Origin: Agreia sp. Leaf283
Lineage (GTDB): Bacteria > Actinomycetota > Actinomycetes > Actinomycetales > Microbacteriaceae
Direction: 5' to 3'
Assembly: GCF_001422485.1 (NCBI RefSeq)
Contig: NZ_LMNF01000003.1
Span: 1 to 64,000, forward strand
DNA: 64,000 bases
Shown here: piece by piece, positions 37,575 through 44,979 of the stretch
Numbering within the stretch: position 1 is the stretch's first letter
Layout: each line of letters begins with the position of its first letter
The notes under the pieces: model-generated
What the model saw: the letters and a program-made list of their open reading frames with translations, nothing else
Told to the model about the DNA's origin: nothing
The model's database searches: none
Made by a program: the position numbers and the translations under genes

Positions 37575-38078
37575 TCAGAGCACGTTGATCGCGCTTGCGC
37601 GCCAGCGCTTGTCGAGTCCCTCTAAGCGAATGGCGACGGCTCTGGTGCGCGCTTTTCCGTGCACGATCACGACCCCCTCCACTACGCCGTCTGCCGGCTC
37701 GCACGTGATCGTGTTGCCGATGCGGAACGATGGCCGGCCGACGGGTGTGCCCCGAGCTTGTCGTGCCCGGGTAGCCAGCACCACGCGTTTCAGCAGGTGG
37801 CGATAGACGTCGTCGGCGACCCAGCGCGAGAGCTGGTCGAGGTCGCGTGCGCCGGCCAGTACCTCGAGTACGCAGCGAGCGAGATTCTCCATAAGCGGCA
37901 CCGGGTTCGGCAGCGACGAGGTCGAGGTGGGCTGCGCGTCGAAGTACTCGGGATGCGGGCGCTCGGGCGGCTCGGATATCGGTGAGTCTGGCGCGAGGGG
38001 AGGAACGGCGCGCAGCGTTACTGCGTGCTGCGGGTCGACTAGAGGGGTCGTCGACTGTGCGGTGCGGGGACTCTGCAT
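37575..38078 (-). CDS. Rv3235-family protein
   Basis: A 167-residue soluble protein from ATG 38078 (MQSPRTAQSTTPLVD), with AGAGAAG upstream; a longer frame to 38198 is read-through. The N-terminal 60 residues are Pro-rich and disordered. The conserved part runs NLARCVLEVLAGARDLDQLSRWVADDVYRHLLKRV and ends in a short beta unit (VEGVVIVHGKARTRAVAIRLEGLDKRWRASAINVL). In M. tuberculosis the family member Rv3235 lies in the same neighbourhood as secA1. The function is unknown. Confidence 0.82.
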   Translation of the reverse strand: MQSPRTAQSTTPLVDPQHAVTLRAVPPLAPDSPISEPPERPHPEYFDAQPTSTSSLPNPVPLMENLARCVLEVLAGARDLDQLSRWVADDVYRHLLKRVVLATRARQARGTPVGRPSFRIGNTITCEPADGVVEGVVIVHGKARTRAVAIRLEGLDKRWRASAINVL

Positions 38079-38346
38079 GGTGTCTTCTCTGGCGAAACGG
38101 ACGAATGAGACGTCGAAAGCTGCGTGAGCAGGGCGCTGAGGCGTGCGTGAGCGCGCCGCAGTGACTTCGGTGCGTCGAGCGCCTGTTCTTGTCCCCATCC
38201 AGGCGAGCGATGCACTGTCAGTGGCTGGCAGTGATGCATGTCCCCCGCATGGGGGATCTTTGGATACTCAACCAGTTTTAGAGTCATGGTGTCTATAAGC
38301 CTTTCTGCCCTGTGGACAGATTTCACCCGGGTGCGCGATCACCCGT

Positions 38347-38352
38347 TACCGT
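38347..38352 (+). promoter_or_regulatory. -10 for leaderless start of the 204-residue protein
   Basis: TACCGT, seven bases (TCCTGCT), then ATG 38360. The rest of the 281-base divergent gap (38079-38359) holds a CCCCC/GGGGG hairpin around 38240-38257 and an A/T-richer stretch near 38270-38300, with no convincing gene. Confidence 0.35.
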
Positions 38353-38359
38353 TCCTGCT

Positions 38360-38974
38360 ATGCGATGGGACAACCTGTTCTCCGATCTCGAGAGCCAGCT
38401 CGAGTACGGTCTTCACGCCGAGGAGAACGATCTTCACGACGAAGAGGAGCGGCTGCGGCTCGGCCGGCTCACGCTGAGAGACCGCCTGCTGCAGCTGGCG
38501 AGTGTCTCGGAGCGAGGGGCGAACTACTCGATCTCGTTCGTTCTGTTGGGCGGCGGCACCCTGTCGGCGATGGTGAAGACGATCGGAAAAGACTGGTTCG
38601 CGGCCGACCTCGACCCGAGGGCGTCGGGTGGCGCGCGACGGCAGCAGCAGTGCATCGTGCCTCTCACCGCAGTGCAGGGGCTGTCGCTCACGAAGCGGCA
38701 GATCCGCCACTCGCTCGAGCCCCGACCGTCGCACGAGGGCGCCGGTGCGATCACCGACAGGCTCGGGCTCGCTTTTCTTCTCAGAGACCTCTGCCGCAGG
38801 CGCACCGCAGTCGAGGTGGTGCTGGCGACCGAGTCGGTGTTCGGCACCATCGACCGGGTCGGTCGCGATCATTTCGATATCGCCGTGCACGACGCCACAT
38901 CGTCGCGTCGCGACGTCGAGGTCGTGGGCTATCGCCTCATCGCGTTCGACTGTGTCGCGCTCTTCAGGGTGTGA
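38360..38974 (+). CDS. Conserved actinobacterial protein of unknown function
   Basis: A 204-residue soluble protein (MRWDNLFSDLESQLEYGLHA). The first 45 residues are acidic and helical, ending EEERLRLGRLTLRDRLLQLA. A beta-rich domain follows with alternating hydrophobics (GANYSISFVLLGGGTLSAMV, GLAFLLRDLCRRRTAVEVVLATESVFGTIDRVG, VEVVGYRLIAFDCVALFRV). The second half is reminiscent of an SH3- or Sm-like barrel, but I cannot name a family. Homologues are, from memory, found next to the HTH and Rv3235 genes in related genomes. The start is fixed by the -10 spacing. It converges on the HTH gene. Confidence 0.75.
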   Translation: MRWDNLFSDLESQLEYGLHAEENDLHDEEERLRLGRLTLRDRLLQLASVSERGANYSISFVLLGGGTLSAMVKTIGKDWFAADLDPRASGGARRQQQCIVPLTAVQGLSLTKRQIRHSLEPRPSHEGAGAITDRLGLAFLLRDLCRRRTAVEVVLATESVFGTIDRVGRDHFDIAVHDATSSRRDVEVVGYRLIAFDCVALFRV

Positions 38975-38991
38975 TTCTCAGCGTGTGACCC

Positions 38992-39273
38992 TTAGCGCCT
39001 GATGATTCGGCCGTCGGACAGCTCGGGCAGCGGTGCGACGTCGGACTGCTGCCACAGACTGAGGCGGCGGCTCTCCTCGTACATCGCGTCGATGTACGAC
39101 TCGAGAACGAGTCGCTCGATGCGCCAATGCCCGGCGGCTCCCACCTTGATGGCCGGCAGCTCGCCCGATCGAACCAGGGCGTAGACCTGCCTCGCCGAGA
39201 CGTTCAGCACCTCTGCCGTGTCGGCAAGGGTGAGGAAGCGACCGAGGCGATCGGGCGAAGCGGGATCGTTCAT
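38992..39273 (-). CDS. Excisionase/BldC-like helix-turn-helix protein
   Basis: A 93-residue DNA-binding protein. Residues 13-65 form a MerR-type winged helix of the excisionase family (FLTLADTAEVLNVSARQVYAL, SGELPAIKVGAAGHWRIERLVLESYI). The C-terminal tail is short and charged (ELSDGRIIRR). No integrase or attachment site is nearby, so despite the name it is probably a host regulator; the closest known functional analogue is BldC. CATAAT, six bases before ATG 39273, suggests leaderless transcription. Confidence 0.85.
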   Translation of the reverse strand: MNDPASPDRLGRFLTLADTAEVLNVSARQVYALVRSGELPAIKVGAAGHWRIERLVLESYIDAMYEESRRLSLWQQSDVAPLPELSDGRIIRR

Positions 39274-39311
39274 TCCTCAATTATGAAACCGGCGCGATGC
39301 ATCCTGCAGGC

Positions 39312-39321
39312 CTGTGGATAA
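39312..39321. other. Isolated DnaA-box-like sequence
   Basis: CTGTGGATAA is the exact reverse complement of TTATCCACAG, in the 86-base gap between the HTH and SAF genes. A single box is not an origin. A weaker TTGTCCACA lies at 60624-60632, far away. Confidence 0.3.
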
Positions 39322-39359
39322 CTTTCCCACGGCGCCGCGAACCTTGGCACCATGTGCGT

Positions 39360-40004
39360 ATGGACCGCCCCGCTGAACGCCTGCGAACGCATCGAAGGTT
39401 CTTCGTCGACCCTCGGTTTCTCATCGGAATCACGCTCGTCGTGGTCGCTGCGGTCGGCGTCACCTGGCTCGTCGCCACTGTTGACGAGACGACCGACGTC
39501 TATGTCGCGTCGTCCACGATCAATACGGGTGAACGACTCACCGTCGACGATCTGGCGGTCGCTCATGTGAGGCTCGGTTCGGCGGCCGATCGCTATCTCA
39601 GGCCCGACGACGTTCCGGCGGAGGGGGCCGTCGTCGTGCGAGCCATCAAACGGGGTGAACTGGTGCCGAGCGCGTCGGTGGGCGCTGCTCGGTCTGTCGA
39701 CGAGGCGCAGGTGGTCGTCACGGTGTCCGGTCCGGTTCCGTCGATCGTCGACACATCCTCCCGGGTCACCCTTTGGGCCTCGGCCGCGTCCGACTCCGGT
39801 TCGGTGTTCGAGGCTCCCGTGGTCCTCGTCGCCCAGGCCGAGGTCGTCTCGGTCGTCGAATCGGCCGGGCTCGTCGCATCCGGCACCGACGTGCAGGTCG
39901 AATTGCGTGTTCCGCGCGAGTCCGTCGCATCCGTTCTCGAGGCCATGGCCAACGGTGCCGCGCTGGCAATCGTGCCCGACGACGAGCCGCTCGTCGAGAA
40001 ATGA
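39360..40004 (+). CDS. SAF-domain membrane protein, CpaB/RcpC-like
   Basis: A 214-residue protein. It has one N-terminal membrane helix (FLIGITLVVVAAVGVTWLVATV), then an extracytoplasmic SAF domain (VYVASSTINTGERLTVDDLAVAHV, AIKRGELVPSASVG), then a beta-rich region (VSGPVPSIVDTSSRVTLWASA). The SAF fold occurs in pilus assembly proteins CpaB/RcpC. It is stop-start coupled (ATGA) to a CpaE-like ATPase, but no other pilus genes are in the window. ATG 39360 is used because the upstream in-frame stretch lacks family character. Confidence 0.82.
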   Translation: MDRPAERLRTHRRFFVDPRFLIGITLVVVAAVGVTWLVATVDETTDVYVASSTINTGERLTVDDLAVAHVRLGSAADRYLRPDDVPAEGAVVVRAIKRGELVPSASVGAARSVDEAQVVVTVSGPVPSIVDTSSRVTLWASAASDSGSVFEAPVVLVAQAEVVSVVESAGLVASGTDVQVELRVPRESVASVLEAMANGAALAIVPDDEPLVEK

Positions 40005-41281
40005 GCCCGGTGCTGACACTTCTGACCTGCCTCGACGACACGGCGGGCGACCGGCTGATCCAGCAGATCTCCTTCGCAGGACACGACATCGTCGCGCGGC
40101 TCGACACCGCGCACGATCTGGTGTCCGCCATTCGGGGTCGCACCCCCGATGGCATCGTCGTGTCCGCCACGAGGCGCCATCTGACGCTCGACGTACTCGC
40201 AGAGGCCGACGATGCCGGCATCCGCATGGTGGCGGTCGCGGCCGACGACGCCGAGAGGCGCTACGCGCTGTCGCTCGGGCTCTTCGAGGTGGTCGATGCA
40301 CGCGCATCGTGGAACGACATCGAGGCCCTGTTGCGCGGGGGAGTCGCCGTGCCTCGCGCCCCGTCTCCTGACGGCGAGGTGGGCACCGTGATCGCCGTGT
40401 GGGGCCCTGCAGGTGCCCCGGGCCGCACGACCGTGGCCATCCAGCTCGCCGCCGAACTCGCGTTCAGGGGCAGAACCGTGGCTCTGGTCGACGCGGACAC
40501 CTACGGCGGAGCGATCGCCCCGAGCCTGGGCATGCTCGATGAGTCACCGTCGTTCGCGGCGGCCTGTCGACTGGCCTCGAGAGACAGCCTCACCCTGGCC
40601 GAACTGGAGCGCATCGCGTCGCGCTACACCTCGCCGCGGTCGGCGTTCTGGATCCTCAGCGGAATCGGGCGGGCCTCGCGGTGGCCCGAACTCGGCGCCG
40701 ATCGTGTGACGACGGTGCTGAGCACGTGCCGCCAGTGGGTCGACTACGTGGTCGTCGACACGGGGTTCAATCTCGAGACAGACGAGGAGATCTCGAGCGA
40801 CATGTTCGCCCCGAGACGCAACGCAGCGACGCTTGCGGCACTGCGTCAGGCCGACAGGGTGGTGGCCGTGGGCTCAGCAGACCCGATCGGACTGTCGCGG
40901 TTCCTGCGTGCCCACGTCGACCTGCTCGAGCAGGTCGAGACGGCCGAGATCTCGGTGGTGATCAATCGCCTGCGCGCGAGCTCGGTCGGCAGCAATGCGC
41001 AGCATCAGGTGCAGCAGACTCTGGGCCGCTTCGGCGGGCTCGATGACGCCGTGTTCCTTCCGCTCGACACGGCGGGTGTCGATGCGGCCGTGCTTGCGGG
41101 AAAGACCGTGCTCGACGCTGCCCCTCGTTCACCGGTCCGTACTGCCATCGCGCAGCTGGTCGATCGCAGCATCATTGCGCCGTCGCCGCTGGGCACATCG
41201 AGACGAGAGGCACGACAGGCGGCACGGCAGGAGCAGAGGGGTGGGCCGCTGCAGATGCTTCGCGCGCGTCGCCTAGGCTAG
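40001..41281 (+). CDS. CpaE/MinD-like P-loop ATPase
   Basis: A 426-residue cytoplasmic protein. The N-terminal 110 residues resemble a degenerate receiver-like domain (MSPVLTLLTCLDDTAGDRLI). The ParA/MinD ATPase follows, with a deviant Walker A (VWGPAGAPGRTTVAIQLAAELA: GxxGxPGRTT in place of KGGVGKT), then TVALVDADTYGG and DYVVVDTGFNLE. Its C-terminal 60 residues are basic. It is coupled to the SAF gene at ATGA, so the pair should work together at the membrane. The absence of prepilin, CpaF and TadB genes makes a pilus role uncertain here. Confidence 0.82.
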   Translation: MSPVLTLLTCLDDTAGDRLIQQISFAGHDIVARLDTAHDLVSAIRGRTPDGIVVSATRRHLTLDVLAEADDAGIRMVAVAADDAERRYALSLGLFEVVDARASWNDIEALLRGGVAVPRAPSPDGEVGTVIAVWGPAGAPGRTTVAIQLAAELAFRGRTVALVDADTYGGAIAPSLGMLDESPSFAAACRLASRDSLTLAELERIASRYTSPRSAFWILSGIGRASRWPELGADRVTTVLSTCRQWVDYVVVDTGFNLETDEEISSDMFAPRRNAATLAALRQADRVVAVGSADPIGLSRFLRAHVDLLEQVETAEISVVINRLRASSVGSNAQHQVQQTLGRFGGLDDAVFLPLDTAGVDAAVLAGKTVLDAAPRSPVRTAIAQLVDRSIIAPSPLGTSRREARQAARQEQRGGPLQMLRARRLG

Positions 41282-41285
41282 GCAG

Positions 41286-42779
41286 GTGTCGACGCTCAGT
41301 GATCTCGTACTTGCCCAAGGCCGTTCCTCCGAGGCCGATGTCGAGTGGCTGCATCTGCTCGTGAGCGACTGGCAGTTGCTCGCCGACCTCGCGTTCGCCG
41401 ACATCGTGCTCTGGGTTCCCACGGCCGACGACTCGTTCCTGGCCGTTGCGCACGCCCGGCCGTCGAGCTCGGCCACGCTGTTCTACCGCGACTTCGTGGG
41501 CCAGAAGATCAAGCCGGAATGGAACACCCAGGTCACCGAAGCGTTCCGCAACTCGGTCATCGTCGATACGGCCGCGCCCGACTGGTACGAGGAGACGCCC
41601 ACGCGGGTGCGCGCCGTTCCCGTGCTGCGCCGGCTCGCTCCGAACGACCGCCAGACCACCGACCACCCGATCGCGGTGATCACCCGCCACACGAACCTCA
41701 GCGAGACGCGCACCCCCAGCCGTCAGGAACTCACGTTCAACGAGTGCGCCAACGACCTGTTCGCCATGATCGGCACCGGCGATTTCCCCGACCTGGGCGC
41801 GCCGACCGGACCTCGACGAGGCGCCCCCCGCGCATCCGACGGCCTGATCAGACTCGATGCCGACGGCATCGTCACCTTCGCCAGCCCCAACGGCCTGTCC
41901 GCGTTCAACCGCATGGGTTTCCCCGAAGAGCTCGAGGGCCAGTCCCTGGCCGAGGTCACGACCGCCCTCCTCGGCGGGCGGCTCGAGGTCGACGAGTCAC
42001 TGCCGCTGGTCGTCACCGGCCGAGCCCCGTGGCGCACGGACATCGAGGCGAAGGGTGTCACCGTGTCGCTGCGCGCGATTCCGCTGCGCCTGCAGGGCAC
42101 GCGCTTCGGCGCCATCGTTCTCTGCCGCGACGTGACCGAGCTCAGGCACACCGAGCGCGAGCTCATTACAAAAGACGCGACGATCCGCGAGATCCACCAC
42201 CGGGTCAAGAACAACCTGCAGACCGTCGCGTCGCTGCTGCGCATCCAGGCGCGGCGCACGCACTCCGAAGACGCCAAAGACGCTCTCACGCAGGCCATGC
42301 GTCGCGTCGCCGCGATCGCCGTCGTGCACGACACCCTCTCGGAGGGGCTCAACCAGCGCGTCGACTTCGACGAGGTCTTCGACCGTGTGCTGCTGCTCGT
42401 CGCCGAGGTCGCCTCGGCCCACAACACCACGGTGCACCCGAAGTCAAGTGGAAGCTTCGGCATCCTGCCGAGCGAGTACGCCACACCCCTCGCCCTCGCC
42501 CTCACCGAACTCGTGACGAACGCGGTGGAGCACGGGCTGGCCGGCCAGGAGGGGCAGGTCGAGATCGTCGCCACCCGCTCGGAGGAGAACCTGACCGTCG
42601 AGGTGCGCGACAACGGCACCGGACTGCCCGAGGGCAAGGTGGGCTCAGGTCTGGGAACCCAGATCGTGCGCACCCTGATTCAGGGAGAGCTCGGCGGAAC
42701 GATCGACTGGCACACCATGGTGGGGTCGGGAACGGTCGTCACGATCGAGATCCCGTTCCGCTGGCTCACGAAGCCCTAG
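41286..42779 (+). CDS. pdtaS: Sensor histidine kinase, PdtaS type
   Basis: A 497-residue soluble kinase from GTG 41286, placed by a TAGGCT -10 six bases upstream. The N-terminal 150 residues form a GAF-like sensor (LLADLAFADIVLWVPTADDSF). A PAS domain occupies about 185-285 (LIRLDADGIVTFASPNGLSAF, FGAIVLCRDVTE). The HisKA_2 dimerisation helix has the phosphoacceptor in EIHHRVKNNLQTVASLLRI (His304/305), and the ATPase shows LTELVTNAVEHGL, DNGTGLPEGK, SGLGTQIVRTLI. In M. tuberculosis PdtaS (Rv3220c) is next to whiB1 and signals to the RNA-binding regulator PdtaR. No ANTAR-domain partner is in this window. Confidence 0.92.
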   Translation: MSTLSDLVLAQGRSSEADVEWLHLLVSDWQLLADLAFADIVLWVPTADDSFLAVAHARPSSSATLFYRDFVGQKIKPEWNTQVTEAFRNSVIVDTAAPDWYEETPTRVRAVPVLRRLAPNDRQTTDHPIAVITRHTNLSETRTPSRQELTFNECANDLFAMIGTGDFPDLGAPTGPRRGAPRASDGLIRLDADGIVTFASPNGLSAFNRMGFPEELEGQSLAEVTTALLGGRLEVDESLPLVVTGRAPWRTDIEAKGVTVSLRAIPLRLQGTRFGAIVLCRDVTELRHTERELITKDATIREIHHRVKNNLQTVASLLRIQARRTHSEDAKDALTQAMRRVAAIAVVHDTLSEGLNQRVDFDEVFDRVLLLVAEVASAHNTTVHPKSSGSFGILPSEYATPLALALTELVTNAVEHGLAGQEGQVEIVATRSEENLTVEVRDNGTGLPEGKVGSGLGTQIVRTLIQGELGGTIDWHTMVGSGTVVTIEIPFRWLTKP

Positions 42780-42855
42780 CGCGGTTCCGGCGCATCCGGT
42801 CGCCCGCACGCACCACGTCGCCCGAGTCACAAAGTCGCCCGCGCAAACAAACGAA

Positions 42856-42910
42856 CCGCGGATTCTCTGTGCTGGTCGCGGGTAAGTACGACTCGCACGA
42901 GAATCCGCGG
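42856..42910. repeat. 55-bp palindromic element between pdtaS and whiB1
   Basis: CCGCGGATTCTC (42856-42867) and GAGAATCCGCGG (42899-42910) are perfect 12-bp complements. With a one-base bulge the stem continues as GTGC/GCAC. The 31-base centre is GC-rich. The two flanking genes converge, so it could be a two-way terminator or a REP-like repeat. No other copy is in the window. Confidence 0.8.
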
Positions 42911-42936
42911 CTCGCGGATGTGGTGCTGTTTAGCGT

Positions 42937-43185
42937 CTAGGAGGCGCGGCGCGCGCGTGCGGCGCGACGCTTGAGGGCGCGGCGCTCGTCTTCGCTGAGG
43001 CCACCCCACACGCCCGAGTCCTGACCGGTCTCGAGGGCGTACTGCAGGCAGATCTCGGTGACCGTGCATCGTGCACAGACGGTCTTGGCCTTGTCGATCT
43101 GGTCGACGGCCGGGCCGGTGTTGCCTACGGGGAAGAACAGCTCGGGGTCTGCGGTGAGGCAGGCTGCTTTGTCGCGCCAATCCAT
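42937..43185 (-). CDS. whiB1: WhiB-family iron-sulfur regulator WhiB1
   Basis: An 82-residue regulator. Cluster cysteines are Cys9 (AACLT), Cys37 and Cys40 (VCARC) and Cys46 (EICLQY). GVWGGLSEDERRALKRRAARAR forms the G[V/I]WGG turn and the basic DNA-contact tail. Size, sequence and the convergent position next to PdtaS identify the WhiB1 branch, which binds SigA and is essential in mycobacteria. The start has a strong site (AAGGAG, seven bases before ATG). TACACT on the minus strand at 43232-43227 is a likely -10, giving a leader of about 35 bases. Confidence 0.94.
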   Translation of the reverse strand: MDWRDKAACLTADPELFFPVGNTGPAVDQIDKAKTVCARCTVTEICLQYALETGQDSGVWGGLSEDERRALKRRAARARRAS

Positions 43186-43390
43186 GGGGGTGCTCCTTAT
43201 AGTGCGGAAGCTTCGGCTGCCCTACGAGTGTAGAAAGAGGGCTCGGCCTAAGATTCGGGTGAGGGTCAATGGCACAGGGACTGCTGCAGAAAGAAATCTG
43301 CATGCGCCCACGTCACTGTGAGCAACATTGACCTCAAATATGGTCGCATACTGGTAATTGCAAATCAAGACTTTTCTAGGGGTAACGGCT

Positions 43391-43831
43391 GTGAGTGAAC
43401 CGCTGAATTCGAAGCCAAATTCGGGTGAACAGGCACCGGATCCGTCGTCGCGACGACCGATTCTGTTGGTCGCGCTCTCAGTTGTGCTCGCCGCCGAGGC
43501 CCTCCTCGCGACCGGTGTGACGGTGTGGCTCGTCATCGAACTGCTCACGGCAACGCCCGATTCCTTCGCCTCGGCTGTCGTGATTCTGCTCCTCGCGGCC
43601 GGTCTCGCATGCGCGCTGTGGGCGATGGTCGTCGGGCTGCTCCGTCGGCAGACCTGGGTGCGCGGCGCGGCGCTGACGTGGCAGCTTCTGCAGATCGCCG
43701 TGGCGATCGGATGCTTCCAGGGCGTCTTCGCCGTGCCGTCGCTCGGGTGGGCGCTCCTGATTCCGGCCGCCATCGCCATCCTGCTGCTGATGAGCCCGCC
43801 CGTCGTCGCGGCCACCCGCCGCGTCTCCTAG
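43391..43831 (+). CDS. Four-helix membrane protein of unknown function
   Basis: A 146-residue protein from GTG 43391, with AGGGG about eight bases before it. A 30-residue hydrophilic N-terminus ([18 protein letters not shown]) leads to four hydrophobic helices ([22 protein letters not shown] and others), separated by short loops. The last helix ends RRVS. No domain is recognised. Upstream is a possible promoter with TTGACC (43328-43333) and GGTAAT (43353-43358). It converges on the DUF2200 gene. Confidence 0.75.
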   Translation: MSEPLNSKPNSGEQAPDPSSRRPILLVALSVVLAAEALLATGVTVWLVIELLTATPDSFASAVVILLLAAGLACALWAMVVGLLRRQTWVRGAALTWQLLQIAVAIGCFQGVFAVPSLGWALLIPAAIAILLLMSPPVVAATRRVS

Positions 43832-43853
43832 GCGCCCCGCCTCGACGGGCCGA

Positions 43854-44201
43854 TCAGGTTCGCAGGATCGACGTCATCTTCTTGCCCCGGCCGACCTCGT
43901 CGACCAGCTTGTCCATGTAGCGGATCTTCTGCATCAACGGATCGTCGATCTCTTCGACCCGGATGCCGCAGATCACGCCCGTGATGAGCGACGCGTTCGG
44001 GTTGAGGGCCGGCGCATCGTCGAAGAACTGCTCGAACGTGACCTCATCGGAGATGGCCTTCTCGAGCTGCTCCTGGCTGTAGCCGGTGAGCCAGCGGATG
44101 ACCAGGTCGACGTCGGACTTCTGCTGGCCTTTGCGCTCGGCCTTCGCCACATAGTGCGGGTAGACGCTCGCGAAGCTCGTTGTGAAGATGCGGTGTTGCA
44201 C
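43854..44201 (-). CDS. DUF2200-family protein
   Basis: A 115-residue protein that matches the DUF2200 pattern over its whole length: [85 protein letters not shown]. The family is small, soluble, widespread and without a known function. It ends close to the membrane gene it converges on. The bcp stop lies 18 bases before its start, so the two may share a message. Confidence 0.93.
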   Translation of the reverse strand: MQHRIFTTSFASVYPHYVAKAERKGQQKSDVDLVIRWLTGYSQEQLEKAISDEVTFEQFFDDAPALNPNASLITGVICGIRVEEIDDPLMQKIRYMDKLVDEVGRGKKMTSILRT

Positions 44202-44219
44202 GGGGCGGCCCCTTTCGGT

Positions 44220-44702
44220 TCAGCTGTCGATGCCGAGCTTCTTGCGCAGCGAGGCCACGTGGCCGGTGGCCTTGACGTTATAGAGGGCGAGGGTGATGAC
44301 GCCGTTCTCGTCGAGCACGAAGGTCGATCGGATGACTCCCGTGACCGTCTTGCCGTACAGCGACTTCTCGCCCCACGTGCCATATGCCTCGTGCACGGCC
44401 TTGTCGGGGTCGGAGAGGAGCGGGAACGTGAGGTTCTGGTGTTCCTTGAAGGCGGCCAGTTTCGCGGGCTTGTCGCGCGATACACCGAGCACCTGGTAGC
44501 CGGCGGCCTCGAGTGAGTTGAGGCTGTCGCGGAAGTCGCACGCCTGGGTGGTGCAGCCGGGGGTGTCGGCCTCGGGGTAGAAGTAGACGATCGTCTTCTG
44601 CCCACGGAAGTCGCTGAGCGACACCTCCACGCCGTCCTGGTCGAGGAGCGTGAACTCCGGTGCGGGTGTTCCCGCGGACAGTCGCGAAACGGTGTCGGTC
44701 AT
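44220..44702 (-). CDS. bcp: Thiol peroxidase of the Bcp/PrxQ type
   Basis: A 160-residue peroxiredoxin that reduces hydrogen peroxide and organic peroxides with electrons from thioredoxin. The start is ATG 44702, with AGAGGAG six bases upstream; a longer frame begins at 44732. The thioredoxin fold opens LSAGTPAPEFTLLDQDG. The peroxidatic Cys50 is in YPEADTPGCTTQACDFRD, and Cys55, five residues on, is the resolving residue typical of PrxQ. The C-terminus (FVLDENGVITLALYNVKATGHVASL) is normal for the family. Confidence 0.95.
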   Translation of the reverse strand: MTDTVSRLSAGTPAPEFTLLDQDGVEVSLSDFRGQKTIVYFYPEADTPGCTTQACDFRDSLNSLEAAGYQVLGVSRDKPAKLAAFKEHQNLTFPLLSDPDKAVHEAYGTWGEKSLYGKTVTGVIRSTFVLDENGVITLALYNVKATGHVASLRKKLGIDS

Positions 44703-44786
44703 GGTTCTCCTCTGGTCGAACGAGCGTCGCACGACGCTCTCATCTCATGGTAGTGTTTTCCCTCGGCGCCGCAGTTTCGCGCCAAG

Positions 44787-44859
<73 letters not shown>

Positions 44860-44863
44860 CCGC

Positions 44864-44897
44864 AAGCCCGGAGTTCCTACGAACTCCGGGCTTTTTT
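44864..44897 (+). terminator. Rho-independent terminator after tRNA-Lys
   Basis: AAGCCCGGAGTTC (44864-44876), loop CTAC, GAACTCCGGGCTT (44881-44893), then a T-run to 44897. It is the clearest intrinsic terminator in the window. Confidence 0.93.
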
Positions 44898-44922
44898 CGA
44901 TTCTGACGCACGTGGCGCACGA

Positions 44923-44954
44923 AGAAGCCCGGGGTCGCAGGACCCCGGGCTTCT
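44923..44954 (-). terminator. Hairpin terminator for the proline-rich membrane protein gene
   Basis: AGAAGCCCGGGGTC (44923-44936) and GACCCCGGGCTTCT (44941-44954) are perfect 14-bp arms with a four-base loop. It lies 26 bases past the minus-strand stop and may stop transcription from both sides. The stem core AAGCCCGG is shared with the tRNA terminator 60 bases away. Confidence 0.8.
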
Positions 44955-44979
44955 CTAGTGCCTGGCTACTGCCTTGGCG

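Noticed and set aside
38039-38326. A 95-codon minus-strand frame in the divergent gap
   Set aside because: It overlaps the start of the Rv3235-like gene, has no ribosome site and no protein-like pattern.
38992-39273. Remnant of an integrated phage based on the excisionase-type protein
   Set aside because: No integrase, attachment site or phage gene is near, and this HTH family is also used by host regulators such as BldC.
39312-39321. A replication origin
   Set aside because: There is a single DnaA-like box and no dnaA, dnaN or A/T-rich unwinding region.
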